A DNA stretch of 64,000 nucleotides from Quercus robur. Lineage: Eukaryota; Streptophyta; Magnoliopsida; Fagales; Fagaceae. The stretch covers positions 58,765,854 to 58,829,853 of the forward strand of contig NC_065536.1 in NCBI RefSeq assembly GCF_932294415.1, written 5' to 3'. The notes under the pieces were generated by a model. It was not told the DNA's origin and ran no database searches. It saw only the letters and a program-made list of their open reading frames with translations. Numbering within the stretch: the stretch's first letter is position 1; each line of letters starts with the position of its first letter. Shown here one piece after another: positions 1 to 11,572 of this stretch. Position numbers and translations under genes: made by a program.

Positions 1-815
1 TTCCAGGCAGACTTTGCTACTTCTGCGGTAGATTTTTTGCATAGGGTTGGTCGCAGTGGTAGAGCTGGACAGTTTGGACTTGTCACTAGCCTGTACTCTG
101 AATCCAACCGGGATCTGGTTGCTGCAGTTCGTCAAGCAGAGGAACTTGGTCAGCCTGTGGTAATTCTTGAAACTTGTAATTTGATTCTCAAAGATGTGTT
201 TTCTGTGAATAAGCAGATTTTATGCTACTTAGGCCCAGATTTTGAAGAACAAACAATGATTCTGCAATTCTATTTCTTTCCCCTAAAGTAGTGTTGTTTA
301 ATGGGATGCTGGATACTTAGGAATGTACAATTTGGTGGAAGTTACAATTCTCATTGATTTTTTATCATACATGAATGCAAGTCTTAGTTTCCTACTGATG
401 TATTGTAAATTCCGTGTGTGGTTCCCTATTATTTTGTTGCCAATATTTTCACCTTCATGAATGATGACTGGTTATTTTCTTATGTCTGCAGGAGACGGCA
501 TTTAGCAGGAAAAGAAGCTTCCGAAACAAGCTTAAGAAGAAAGGTAAGGTTTTCACTATGATTTGGCAAAATTATATTATATCCACATAAACATGAAGTG
601 CATATACTTAAACATATTAAAGGATGCACTCTCACATCAAAATTTGTAGTAGAATAAAAAGTTGCATCTTATATTTGGGTATAAATAATCTCAAAATATA
701 TATTAACTAGAGAAGTACAGTTTTCTTATGATACTAAATTTGAGCTTATACTTATGATTTGGCAGGTTTGACAAAAGTCAGAGACTTGTCAATTGTTGAA
801 GAGAGTGTGTTCTAG
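1..815 (+). CDS. RH22: DEAD-box RNA helicase, RH22-like, C-terminal exons (5' part outside window)
   Basis: Three 3' exons of a DEAD-box ATP-dependent RNA helicase can be joined in frame: about 7-159, 492-543 and 766-815, with GT-AG introns at 160-491 and 544-765. The first exon encodes ADFATSAVDFLHRVGRSGRA, which holds helicase motif VI (HRxGRxxR, here HRVGRSGR), followed by a segment ending ELGQPV. The second encodes ETAFSRKRSFRNKLKKKG, the basic tail typical of RH22. The third ends SIVEESVF and a TAG stop at 813-815. In Arabidopsis, RH22 is a plastid helicase needed for 50S ribosome assembly; that role is family knowledge. The frame has no stops or frameshifts, unlike the two copies at 27661 and 55927, so this is most likely the 3' end of the functional locus. 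The start codon lies before the window. Confidence 0.85.
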
Positions 816-2169
816 CATAAAATGATTAGATTGTGAGGAACTTGGTATGTAAGGAAGCATAACTTGTCTTTATTTATTCAAACGAATCCTATCAATGTAA
901 ATGGTATTCTATTGATCTCTTTGAATTAGATATGATCTAATTAATACATAGGCCACAAAGTGATATCTCTCTCTCCAAAGTTGAATGTGTTCCTTTCTTT
1001 CTTGGGCCAAAAATGTTCACTTTTCAGAGTCCTAGAGTCAGTTATGAGAGTTGCATTCTACATCTTCAAGCAACTCCCGCTTAAAAATGTTCCTTTCAAT
1101 GATGTCACTAAATGTACCCATTTTACTGCCCCAGTCATTTATCTTAGGTTGCATTCTAATATCTTCAAGCAACCTGCATTAATGGAGGCCCGCTTTGTCT
1201 TTCCATAGTTACATGAGTAGATATGCATCTCCGGTTCATAGGCCTAGTAGAATCTAGAAGTTAAGATCTAACTCAAACCCGTGCCCTAGGCCAGTTAAGT
1301 GATGATTTCTTATGCACAAGTTGATAATTTAGTGGAAACTAATTCACTTTGTGGTACACTTCATTCTTGGAATACTTCGTAGTTATGCTAAATGATTCTG
1401 TTGGACCTAATTGATGTTTACTGATTGAGCAATTAGAGGGATTTGATTCTTATTTCCAATGCTTGGTGTCTACTTCAAGCAAGCACAGATACTGCGGCCT
1501 AGGTTCTCTTTCCTTCTTTTTTACTTTTAAATTTTTTTTTTTAATATTATTTTTGTAAAACCTACTAACATTGAACTTTGATGTTATCTAAGGAAGACAT
1601 CCAAGATTCAAATCTCCTCCCCCATTATAACCATCAAATGAATAAAAAAAATGAAGTCGAGGAGATAATTGTTGGAAAAGGGTCAGTTGTAAAACATCAT
1701 GAGAATTACATCACAACTTTGAGGCCATCTGGGGTATGAGAAAAGTCTCAGTCTCTCATATCTGTGTTTTTAAAGTTTTTGAAGAACTAAATGTACTCAC
1801 ACAACTCAAAATCTGATGTGTCATTTTGGTATTTTTAATAGATGATGTGGCATTATTATTTTAAAGCGTTTATTAGTAGATTAATGATTTGGGAGAATTT
1901 GAATCATATTACAAAAATAAAAGGTCAAGATTTAAAGAACTCTATATGATGAAATATCAAGATTTAAAGAACTCTATATGATGAAGTATCTTAAAAACTC
2001 TTAATGATCTTGATGCATTCAAATTTAGAAATATAAAAACTAACAAAAATAAAGGGAAATAAGAATTTTTATTTTTATTTTTGGTTAAAACTTAAAAGGG
2101 TTCTAGACTTTAAAATTTCAATGAAAAATGTATAAATATATAAAATTCAAATTCGACCAAACAATAACA
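816..2169. other. 3' flank of helicase gene, shared with units 2 and 3
   Basis: No gene is visible. From 816 to about 1750 the DNA is recognisably homologous to the flanks of the helicase copies near 29116-30720 and 57436-59030, with the same CTCTCTC-rich stretch and the same words around 1340-1460 and 1660-1740. Similarity fades after about 1750. A short direct duplication of roughly 33 bp lies at about 1928-1990. Confidence 0.6.
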
Positions 2170-2434
2170 ACCAGGTACCAAAAACCACTTGTGATTGAGC
2201 ATACTTTTGGTGTGTAAAAGAATAAATGGAAAATTATCAGAAACATGCCATCTTTTCCATAGCTCTTCATAATTTTGTTAGACTAAATGATAGGGTGATA
2301 GGGGCTTCAAAGGTATCAATCAAGATTTAATTCCTATTAGACAACATAATAGTGAAGCAAACAACATGAGATCTTTAACAGACCCTGAGATGGTGGTTCC
2401 TCAGGATTCCATTGCTAATTCCATTTGGGGATAA
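2170..2434 (+). pseudogene. PIF/Harbinger transposase (ALP1-like nuclease) 3' remnant
   Basis: Pieces of the C-terminal end of a plant Harbinger transposase can be read in three plus-strand frames. About 2170-2260 gives PLVIEHTFGV, a stop, then KWKIIRNMPSF, matching the family's VIERxFGVLKxRWxIL block. About 2247-2325 gives AIFSIALHNFVRLND, matching the conserved AxHNFIR block. About 2323-2434 gives DPEMVVPQDSIANSIWG and a stop, matching the usual C-terminal RDxIAxxxW ending. The order is correct, but frameshifts and a stop break it, and the upstream catalytic DDE part is not present. It is a dead fragment. No terminal inverted repeats were identified. Confidence 0.72.
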
Positions 2435-2887
2435 TAATTAGTAGTTGTGTCTTTTTTTTTTATTTTTTTATTTTTATTTTTATTTTTATAAATTTTATAA
2501 TATCATGTACTAGTACAATTTAAACTTGGATTATTGGTATGTATTTTATCATCTTTTTGCATTATCATTTTATGCTCGATGACGTTGAAATTTTTTGAGA
2601 TTTAATTAATATTGATTTTTCGAGATTTAATTAATATTGATAAGAAGTTATTAATAGTAATAACAAATAATTATGACACTAAAAAAAACTAACACAAACA
2701 TTATTAAAACTAATTTGTAACCCTATTCATATGCATGGATACACTTAAAGATATACAATAAGATGCATAATATAATTCCTATATATATATATAAAATTTA
2801 AATACTATTGATAGTCATTTTTATATTTTATTAACTCTTTAAAAAAATTTGTAAGGATATTATTAGGTATAAAACGTAAATTGTTCA

Positions 2888-2925
<38 letters not shown>

Positions 2926-3157
2926 GTGAAGCACTTTTTTATTTTATTTTATAAGATTCATTTATTCTAGACTCTTTAATTTTTGTACTTAATAACTCAC
3001 TTGAATAAATATTTATGATGTGGTTCCACATTTGATTCTAAAATTAAGATATAAATCTCTTTAAGAATAAATAATTTAGGACACATTGCGCAAAATTAAA
3101 ATTCTAATTTGGAATTCTAATTTGAGTTTCTCTCAACTTCACCTATTATTATATATA
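2435..3157. other. AT-rich intergenic DNA with microsatellites
   Basis: No gene. The stretch has a T-rich run near 2451-2485, a direct duplication of about 27 bp near 2590-2640 and a (TAT)n run near 2893-2924. The segment about 2790-3165 reappears in inverted orientation at about 43560-43940, so it is part of a dispersed repeat. Confidence 0.6.
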
Positions 3158-3191
3158 CTAGCATCTAACTCCATGTAAACGCATGGATGCA
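3158..3191 (-). mobile_element. Helitron-like 3' terminus
   Basis: On the minus strand the sequence forms a small hairpin (CCATG ... CATGG), then AGTTAGATG, then CTAG followed by T. This is the arrangement of a Helitron 3' end (hairpin, short spacer, CTRR, host T). The element body would extend to higher coordinates and was later split by the LTR element at 3270. The same layout on the plus strand occurs at 44085-44113. No 5' end was assigned. Confidence 0.45.
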
Positions 3192-3269
3192 TTTAAAATT
3201 AAACAAATTTTTTATTATAAAAATATAAATAATTAGTCAAATTTTTTTTTAAAAGTATGTAATACATGC

Positions 3270-4028
3270 TGTAGGGGCACAAAATCTTCAACGGCCCAGC
3301 GACGATGTTGGGCTTGCACGCGGAAGATCCCTCACAATAGTATTTGTAGAGAGTGGGATTGAAAGGCCAGCGTTGGATCACAGGGGGACGTTTCGAGCCG
3401 GACTTTAGGTGAGCCGATATGAGAAAGAGTTTTGGGTTGGATATTCAGGCCCATCAATCTTGTATCTAGGAGGATTTGTCTCCTCGGATCATGTCCGAGG
3501 AGCGATGGTGTTGTCCTCGGTTACCCGTCGGTAGGTTTTTAGGTGTTGTCCGGCGTATATTCTCCAAGCATTCTCTTTCATCAAGTCTTTTTCCAGAAGC
3601 TGGATGGGAGAGACCCCCTCTCTTTATTAGTTTACCTTTCCTTTTATACTAGCCTACGTTTGTTGTCCCTCGTCCACGTGTAGGGTCGATCTTTCCAGGA
3701 CAGATATCTATCCCATCAATCTAATCCCAAAATTACTGTAGATGATCCATAAAGCCTAAGATCCCGGCTCTGTTAGGGGCAGTGTCATGTCAGGGAAGGG
3801 TATTAAAGACAACTTCCCCAGGATATTTTCTGATCTTTCTAACTTACTCATGTTCCATTCCTATCCCTGAGATTTTGGGCCTGCCGAGGACGAAACCGTC
3901 CTCGGCTATGCCTTCGGGCTATTTTTATGTTTCCTAGTTTCGAGCTTGGGCCCCGGCCTCCTTCAGTTTAAGACCGGTGGGCTTCCCCTAAACGCGTGGG
4001 CCGGACCCGTAAATTATTGGACCCCACA
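3270..4028 (-). repeat. LTR (left copy; 3' LTR in element orientation)
   Basis: This is a 759-bp repeat starting TGTAGGGGC and ending CCCCACA on the plus strand. It contains a perfect 9-bp stem with a 6-nt loop at 3883-3906 (GCCGAGGAC / GTCCTCGGC) and an imperfect one at 3481-3501 (TCCTCGGA / TCCGAGGA). It is nearly identical to 8676-9434. Confidence 0.92.
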
Positions 4029-4364
4029 TTAGCCCCTCAAAATCCTGCTGTCCAACATCATGGTAGGACAGGTGGATTTTGATGATGTCAAGCCCTTATT
4101 GCCGCTCACTTTCTTCGGATCTTGATCAACACGGGCGACTCTTTCCCTCCCCAAGGAACGCAACGATCTACGAGCCGTTTTTCCGGGATTTGCGCACGTT
4201 GCTGTTATGCCGCGTGGTTATCTGCAGCGTGTCTTTAATGCCTTCCCATTTACGAGGCCTCCCAGATGCAACGGTTTACTGATGGTGTGGGAGAACGAAA
4301 CGGCGCGTTACACTCTGGATTTCCCTGGGGATCTTAATGTGTCACATACCCTCTTCTTCGTTCC

Positions 4365-5065
4365 CTATATAAAGAGAGAAGACTGAGGGTGACCTTTTCA
4401 TGTTCGAATCCTTCACGTTCTTCCCAGAATCCACTTCCTCCATCCGGTTATTCCCCATTTAATAATACTTATCTCATAATAATCCACCATGAACAAATCC
4501 TTCCTTTCCCAGAGACGCCATGTCCTAACAAAACTCGAGATGGCTCGGTCGGGGCAAGGGTGGCGGAGGCTTAAGATTCGCCTCCCCATTCTTTTAGCCA
4601 AAATCCGAAGCAGGGACTCGTCACACCCCATTTCTGGTGTGACTGAGTCGAAAACCTCCCTTGTCATCTCCATCTGCTCTCTCATGAGCATACCTAACAA
4701 GGCTCCCCTTCTCCCTCTTTTGCTCCTTTTACTTTCTTTTCATTGCTTCCCTCTTCTTCTCCTCCTTCCCGCTCATGTCCTCCATCTTCTTTTTCCCTTG
4801 CATTCTTCAGCAACAAGAGCTTGCTGAAGTGCTTCCATGTGTTCCAATTCTTCTTCCTTGTCCTTCATTATTTTTGTATAAGGATCTTCTCCTGATATGA
4901 GCAGTACTGAGGCATAGATTTCAGAAAGACTTTGAAGGCGAATTCAGAAGACACCTGATGGTTTACTTGTGTTACGGATGTTGTTACTGTTTTAGCAGTT
5001 CATTTTTTGTATAGGCTCGTTTAAGCCCTTCCTTGTACGTTGTAACAATTTTTCATATTAATAAA
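4365..5065 (+). other. Promoter-like module 1 inside LTR element (TATA to AATAAA)
   Basis: On the strand opposite to the element, a TATATAAAG box at about 4366 is followed about 700 bp later by AATAAA at 5060-5065. A landmark word, AAAATCCGAAGCAGG, starts at 4600, about 235 bp after the TATA box. The same word lies at the same spacing in a second module starting near 6316. No protein is recognised between the signals. The position matches that of the antisense gene in the element at 17214, so this may be a decayed or non-coding derivative of it. Confidence 0.5.
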
Positions 5066-5464
5066 AGTTATTGTTATTCTATTTCGTATGTCTTGTTTAT
5101 ATATTTTAACAAATGTGAAAGCGCTGCTCGGCATAATAGTATAGCATTTCAATCGATAATAAATAAGGCCAAAGTAATCGTTGATAAAAAGATGCCACGA
5201 TGACTTTAACAAAATTATTATTCAACATAGCAATCCGACTAGTGAGGAATGAGACTTATCTTAAAATTAGCCGTGATGGGTATTAACTGCTTCAATAAGA
5301 TGTAAGAAGTATCTGTCCGAGGACGTGTTACCCACCGGATGAATGGCCTCTTTAGGTTGACGATCATTAGGTTGTTCTGCCATTTTCATGATACGCGAGA
5401 CTTAACCCTTTCCAGTATTTAAGCCGAGAAATTTCTTCATTCGGGCAGTTGATTTCCCAAGCAG

Positions 5465-6016
5465 CCTGAGTCCGAGGACTTTGCAAAACCTGGGTTTTGT
5501 TCGAGACTTATGCGTTTTATCTTATGTACTTGACTTTTTCCCTTTAGGCTTGAATCCGAGGACCATGCAAGGCTTAGGTTCTGTCCGGGACCAATGCCTG
5601 CATTAGTACTTGGTCTTCCCTTTCAGCTTGAGTCCGAGGACCATGCAAGCCTTAGGTTCTGTCCGAGACCAATGTCTGCATCAGTACTTGGTTTTCCCTT
5701 TTAGCTTGAGTCCGAGGATCATGCAAGCCTTAGGTTCTGTCCGAGACCAATGTCTGCATCAGTACTTGGTTTTCCCTTTTAGCTTGAGTCCGAGGACCAT
5801 GCAAGCCTTAGGTTCTGTCCAAGACCAACGTCTGCATCAGTACTTGGTTTTCCCTTTTAGCTTGAGTCCGAGGACCATGCAAACCTTAGGTTCTGTCCAA
5901 GACCGACGTCTGCATCAGTACTTGGTTTTCCCTTTTAGCTTGAGTCCGAGGACCATGCAAACCTTAGGTTCTGTCCAAGACCGACGTCTGCATCAGTACT
6001 TGGTTTTCCCTTTCAT
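5465..6016. repeat. Tandem array 1, 78-bp period, about 7 copies
   Basis: Units start at about 5549, 5627, 5705, 5783, 5861 and 5939, with a diverged unit before them. Each has the core TCCGAGGACCATGCAA followed by CTTAGGTTCTGTCC and then a variable part ending in a TTTTCCC tract. The core is shared with arrays 2 (7251-8440) and 3 (21596-22206). The repeats abut with no unique spacers. Confidence 0.9.
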
Positions 6017-6315
6017 TAAGCATTTCCCGAGGTGCCGAACAGGGTGTCCCTGGGCCTTTATGCAAAACGGGCCTGGGTCGCGAATTCAATGAACCCGCGG
6101 ATTAAGAGATATTTCAGCAACCTCTGGCCATGCAGTACTTCTCTGACGCCCCAAAGATCGAGGCGCGCCTTTACGAGGCTCCTTCAGTCTTTTGGCTGCA
6201 GTTGACGTTGGAAGTTGAGCCAAGACCACTTTGTCTGTAGCGCTCCTTGGGACGCCGCGTGAGTTGACTGTCACTATCTTGTCTTTTCAAATAAATAGGA
6301 GGGAGAGAGGGTTGC

Positions 6316-6921
6316 TTTATATATACACCCAGCCTTTTAGTTTTCTCCCATATCACGCTTCCCATACCCGGAGCTCTCCTTTCTTGGCATAACATGTTGA
6401 AAGCGAGGGTCGGGAAGAAAGAACTTCCTCCGCCGCAGAGGCGCCGTGTCTTTATGAGGCTTATAACAGTAAGGTATGGGCACAGGAAGCACAAGTTCAG
6501 GAGGGTACTCCATTTCCACCGAGGGGGAAAGGAATCTTTCCCTCTTTTAGTCAAAATCCGAAGCAGGTTCTGTCCATGCCAGAGTTTTGGTGCGGCAGAA
6601 GAAGGGTTTTCCTCCATCAGCGCCTCTGCTTTGCGGTGGGCGTATATTTAGAGAAAGCCCCACCACCTCCAACTCCCTACACATTTTCTTCAACGGTGTC
6701 AGGTTCAAGTTGGGTCTCTTGAGCTGCCTGAGTTATGGGCAGGTAAGGGTGCGGGGGAAGAATAAGGTCTCGGAGCTGTAGCCAACCTTTCCTCCGACAT
6801 ACCTCCTCGGCTTTCTCCAGCTTTCTTGTATTTTTCTTTTTCCTGATTATGTAGTAAACTTTGACGTAGGCTGATTCTAGCTCTTCGTTTGTACACTGTA
6901 CTATTTCTTCATCGTAATAAA
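6316..6921 (+). other. Promoter-like module 2 inside LTR element
   Basis: A second TATA box (about 6319) and a second AATAAA (6916-6921) frame about 600 bp. The word AAAATCCGAAGCAGG at 6553 has the same distance to the TATA box as in module 1, and the preceding GAGGCGCCGTGTC matches GAGACGCCATGTC in module 1. The two modules, each followed by a tandem array, look like an internal duplication of about 1.95 kb. No protein function is recognised. Confidence 0.5.
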
Positions 6922-7250
6922 AATGAAAATTGATTTACATGTTTTAAGCGTTGGTCTAATGGGCAACACCACTTTGTGAACGAATGTGCTCTATGTACGT
7001 GTTGCTTTGAAAATATTTGTGGTAAAGCTACTTTGAAGCATAATCTAATCAACCTTCGTCTGTCAGTACTATCAGGCATTATATCGATAACTTGTAATAA
7101 ATCAAACTTAAGAAACTAACCGGGATATCAGTTGGGTATTCTGTGATAAGCGCGTGAATATCGTCTAAGGCTGATGATTTATAAATATTCCATGCGAGCA
7201 ATCGACTGGGAGTTAGGGGACTCCGATGGCGCTTTTGCGTACTTAGTTTC

Positions 7251-8440
7251 CCCATAGGCTTGAGTCCGAGGACCATGCAATGCCTTGGTTCTGTCCAAAA
7301 CTTGTATGCTTCTTTTTAAGTAGTTGGTTTCCCCAGAGGCTTGGGTCTTAGGACCATGCAAGGCCTTGGTTCTGTCCAAAACTTGTATGCTTCTGTTTAA
7401 GTAGTTGGTTTCCCCAGAGGCTTGGGTCCGAGGACCATGCAAGGCCTTGGTTCTGTCCAAAACTTGTATGCTTCTGTTTAAGTAGTTGGTTTCTCCAGAG
7501 GCTTGGGTCCGAGGACCATGCAAGGCCTTGGTTCTGTCCAAAACTTGTATGCTTCTGTTTAAGTAGTTGGTTTCCCCAGAGGTTTGGGTCCGAGGACCAT
7601 GCAAGGCCTTGGTTCTGTCCAAAACTTGTATGCTTCTGTTTAAGTAGTTGGTTTCCCCAGAGGCTTGGGTCCGAGGACCATGCAAGGCCTTGGTTCTGTC
7701 CAAAACTTGTATGCTTCTGTTTAAGTAGTTGGTTTCCCCAGAGGCTTGGGTCCGAGGACCATGCAAGGCCTTGGTTCTGTCCAAAACTTGTATGCTTCTG
7801 TTTAAGTAGTTGGTTTCCCCAGAGGCTTGGGTCTTAGGACCATGCAAGGCCTTGGTTCTGTCCAAAACTTGTATGCTTCTGTTTAAGTAGTTGGTTTCCC
7901 CAGAGGCTTGGGTCCGAGGACCATGCAAGGCCTTGGTTCTGTCCAAAACTTGTATGCTTCTGTTTAAGTAGTTGGTTTCCCCAGAGGCTTGGGTCCGAGG
8001 ACCATGCAAGGCCTTGGTTCTGTCCAAAACTTGTATGCTTCTGTTTAAGTAGTTGGTTTCCCCAGAGGCTTGGGTCCGAGGACCATGCAAGGCCTTGGTT
8101 CTGTCCAAAACTTGTATGCTTCTGTTTAAGTAGTTGGTTTCCCCAGAGACTTGGGTCCGAGGACCATGCAAGGCCTTGGTTCTGTCCATTACTTGTAAGA
8201 TTTCTTTTTTGTACTTGGTTTCCCCATAGGCTTGGGTCCGAGGACCATGCAAGGCCTTGGTTCTGTCCATTACTTGTAAGATTTCTTTTTTGTACTTGGT
8301 TTCCCCATAGGCTTGGGTCCGAGGACCATGCAAGGCCTTGGTTCTGTCCATTACTTGTAAGATTTCTTTTTTGTACTTGGTTTCCCCATAGGCTTGGGTC
8401 CGAGGACCATGCAAGGCCTTGGTTCTGTCCATTACTTGTT
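7251..8440. repeat. Tandem array 2, 81-bp period, 15 copies in two subfamilies
   Basis: The word GACCATGCAA recurs every 81 bp from 7271 to 8405. The first 11 spacings contain AAAACTTGTATGCTTCTG and a CCCCAGAGG ending. The last ones contain ATTACTTGTAAGATTTC and a CCCCATAGG ending, so two unit types amplified in separate blocks. The period is a multiple of three and the minus frame is open through the array (7179-8432), giving a 27-residue repeat with the core LDRTKALHGPRTQA. Coding function is not supported. Confidence 0.93.
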
Positions 8441-8657
8441 GGAGATCAGCCCCTAGACCATGGCGGGGGGGGGGGATTTGGCCTGAAGCCGAAAGCCCCT
8501 AGAGCTGTCCGCGCTGTTGACACTGCAGGGCGTAGCCCCTAGCAAAAATTCGGGTCGGAGCAACGACGGCATGTCGCCGGAGATGGAGGGAATCCCACAA
8601 ACCTCAGCTGGCTAGAGAGTTGACTCAAACACCTCCTACGCCAACGTGCAAGCCTTT

Positions 8658-8673
8658 CCCACAGACGGCGCCA
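8658..8673 (-). other. Primer-binding site of LTR element 1
   Basis: On the minus strand this reads TGGCGCCGTCTGTGGG, two bases inside the right LTR. TGGCGCC at this position is the 3'-end complement expected for tRNA priming in plant Ty3/gypsy elements. It fixes the element orientation as minus. Confidence 0.75.
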
Positions 8674-8675
8674 AT

Positions 8676-9434
8676 TGTAGGGGCACAAAATCTTCAACGG
8701 CCCAGCGACGATGTTGGGCTTGCACGCGGAAGATCCCTCACAATAGTATTTGTAGAGAGTGGGCTTGAAAGGCCAGCGTTGGATCACAGGGGGACGTTTC
8801 GAGCCGGACTTTAGGTGAGCCGATATGAGAAAGAGCTTTGGGCTGGATATTCAGGCCCATCAATCTTGTATCTAGGAGGATTTGTCTCCTCGGATCATGT
8901 CCGAGGAGCGATGGTGTTGTCCTCGGTTACCCGTCGGCAGGTTTTTAGGTGTTGTCCGGCGTATATTCTCCAAGCATTCTCTTTCATCAAGTCTTTTTCC
9001 AGAAGCTGGATGGGAGAGACCCCCTCTCTTTATTAGTTTACCTTTCCTTTTATACTAGCCTACGTTTGTTGTCCCTCGTCCACGTGTAGGGTCGATCTTT
9101 CCAGGACAGATATTTGTCCCATCAATCTAATCCCAAAATTACTGTAGATGATCCATAAAGCCTAAGATCCCGGCTCTGTTAGGGGCAGTGTCATGTCAGG
9201 GAAGGGTATTAAAGACAACTTCCCCAGGATATTTTCTGATCTTTCTAACTTACTCATGTTCCATTCCTATCCCTGAGATTTTGGGCCTGCCGAGGACGAA
9301 ACCGTCCTCGGCTATGCCTTCGGGCTATTTTTATGTTTCCTAGTTTCGAGCTTGGGCCCCGGCCTCCTTCAGTTTAAGACCGGTGGGCTTCCCCTAAGCG
9401 CGTGGGCCGGACCCGTAAATTATTGGACCCCACA
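8676..9434 (-). repeat. LTR (right copy; 5' LTR in element orientation)
   Basis: This is the 759-bp partner of 3270-4028, with the same ends and the same stem-loop at 9289-9312. Comparison by eye gives about seven substitutions and no length change. It is followed directly by the CATGC target duplication. Confidence 0.92.
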
Positions 9435-9439
9435 CATGC

Positions 9440-11572
9440 ATTCATGCATATATATATATAGATATATTTAAAATTAAACAAAATTTTTTTATCATAAAAT
9501 ATAGATAATTAGTCAAATTATATTTTTAAAGTAAACATAATTAGTCACATATTAAAATTCTTACCTAAATTTAATACTATTTATGATCATTTTTTTCTTC
9601 TAATTTTTAATAAGATAGAATGTGTGGTGATTTTTGTTATGTGGTGATTTTTATTTTTTTTATTTTTTGAGAAACATGTGGTGATTTTTATTGAGTATAT
9701 ATGAGTTTTATTTATTTATTTTATAGTTCATTAATATTAGATTCTTAGTATTTTGTACTCATTAACTCACTTGACACAAAAATTAAAAAACTTAAGTAGA
9801 CACATTACACAAGTTTAAGTGGATAATTATGGTGTAGTTCCCACATAAATTTGGACATATGGCGCAAAATTGGGTTATAATTTCAAATTTTAATTCAATT
9901 TTCTCTAAGCATTACCTATTAATATATATATATATATATATATAGATGAGTTATAAATTTGAATTTTTTTTAGTTATATGATTATGTTTTTTATGTTTTA
10001 TTATATTGGACTCATCGTTTTCTACATTAAATTAACTAATTTGGCACAAAAATTTAAAATTTTAGATTAGATTAGACACATTACACAAGTTTAAGTGGAT
10101 AATTATAGTGTAGTTCCCACATAAATTTGGACATATGGCGCAAAATTGGGTTATAATTTCAAATTTTAATTCAATTTTCTCTAAGCATTACCTATTAATA
10201 TATATATATATATAGATGAGTTATAAATTTGAATTTTTTTTAGTTATATGATTATGTTTTTTTTATGGTTTATTATATTGGACTCATCGTTTTCTACATT
10301 AAATTAACTAATTTGACACAAAAATTTAAAATTTTAGAATAGATGGGACACGTGGCGCAAAATTAAACTCTAATTGAAATTCAATTTTTACACTAAATTA
10401 ACTCACTTGACACAAAATTCTAAAATTTAGATTAAGTGAGACACATGGCGCAAAATTAAACTCTAATCGAATTCCAATTTAAAATTTAATTGGATTTTCT
10501 CTCTGCTTTACGTATTATTATATATATAGATATAGATATAGATAATACCAATAATATTATTATTATTATTATTATTGTTATTATTATTATTAAGAAGTTG
10601 GTACTAAGTATGAAATAAACATTATTATCAGTTTTTACTAGGCGCCCAGCTTAAAAAAAAAAAAAAAAAAAAGCCTAGTTTCATAACCATGCTTTTTGAA
10701 ATTGCCATTTAAAAAAAAAAAAAATATAATATCAAAATTTAAAAAACTGAACCGAACTCACAACAAAATCCACAGTTGTAAGTAAAATCATGCGGAGTAG
10801 CCTTAGACACAGTTGGGTGGGAGTGCAAGTCATAGTGAGTGGGCCACAACGTCAATCAAGCAATATAGTCTCTAGTCCAGAAAAAAGCCCAAACTCAAGC
10901 TATATGGTTTTCACTTTTCACATTCCATTAAGGAAGCCATGAACAGTGTTGCAAACAATTATCATCATCACCTAACAGGTGACACATATAACTTTGTTAT
11001 GGGTGTATGTTTTTTCACTCTTACAGGTGATGGAACCTACAGGGGTCGATAAATCAACACTAAAGACCCATTTTTTTATTTAGTAAAAAAAAAAAAAATC
11101 TTTTGCAATTAAACATTATATCTCAATCTTATTTCAATGCATTTGTTTGTTAAAACATTCCTTTCTTTTCTTTACTTATGTACTTAGTTTTCTTTTTAAA
11201 TCTTCTGCATGCATGGTTAAAAAACAAAGTAATGCTAGTTATGCTACAACCAAGCCACAAACTATTTTACCACATTTTTTACAAACTATTATTGTGACTA
11301 ATTTTTACTGGTTCTCATTTAAGCCATCACTAATATCATTTATATACTTACTAATAACTACTCACTATATTAGCAATTTGTTAAAAAAAAAAAGTTAGTA
11401 GATCTAGCATTTTCCCAAGAATTAATCTCCTTGCTTCTTCATTAATATGAAAATATTGAAATAATTGTATGCAGTTTACTTGAAATCCCATGCCCTAGGT
11501 TTAGAAGTTTTGAAAGCAAAAAAAAAAAAAAAAAAAAGAAAAAAAAAGAAAAAATAAAAAAAAAAAAAAAAT
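9440..11572. other. AT-rich intergenic DNA with a tandem duplication
   Basis: No gene is seen. A segment of about 276 bp is tandemly duplicated: the words around 9799-9990 (ending in a (TA)n run and GATGAGTTATAAATTTG) recur around 10075-10255, with a further partial copy to about 10500. There is an (ATT)n run near 10550-10590, and poly-A runs lie near 10653, 10712, 11086 and 11518-11571. Some of this resembles the repeats near 3000-3240 and 42840-43100. Confidence 0.6.

Larger units (their letters stand above)
3270..9434 (-). mobile_element. Non-autonomous Ty3/gypsy-type LTR retrotransposon, 6165 bp
   Basis: Two 759-bp direct repeats (3270-4028 and 8676-9434) begin TG and end CA, and the element is flanked by a perfect 5-bp duplication CATGC (3265-3269 and 9435-9439). 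The orientation is minus: a primer-binding site starting TGGCGCCGTCTGTGGG lies just inside the right LTR, and a purine-rich tract (TTTTGAGGGGCTAA on the minus strand) lies just inside the left LTR. No gag, protease, reverse transcriptase or integrase was found, so any movement must depend on a relative, for example one like the element at 17214, which shares PBS and polypurine tract. The inside holds two promoter-like modules and two tandem arrays. The LTRs differ at about seven positions, so the insertion is young. Confidence 0.92.

Noticed and set aside
4489..4827. Possible small protein in module 1 of LTR element 1
   Set aside because: Low-complexity leucine/serine-rich C-terminal half and no conserved protein similarity with the corresponding frame in module 2 beyond a short block.
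5610..6092. Open frame of 160 codons on the plus strand with 26-residue repeats
   Set aside because: Same cause: a 78-bp tandem array read in frame, with no match to arrays 2 and 3 at protein level in this frame.
7179..8432. Open frame of 417 codons on the minus strand, 27-residue repeats
   Set aside because: It is the tandem array of an LTR element; the period divisible by three explains the open frame, and the equivalent frame in array 1 has a stop in every unit. Not called as a gene.
5465..8440. Regular repeats that could be mistaken for a CRISPR array
   Set aside because: Repeats are contiguous 78-81-bp units without unique spacers, in a plant retrotransposon.
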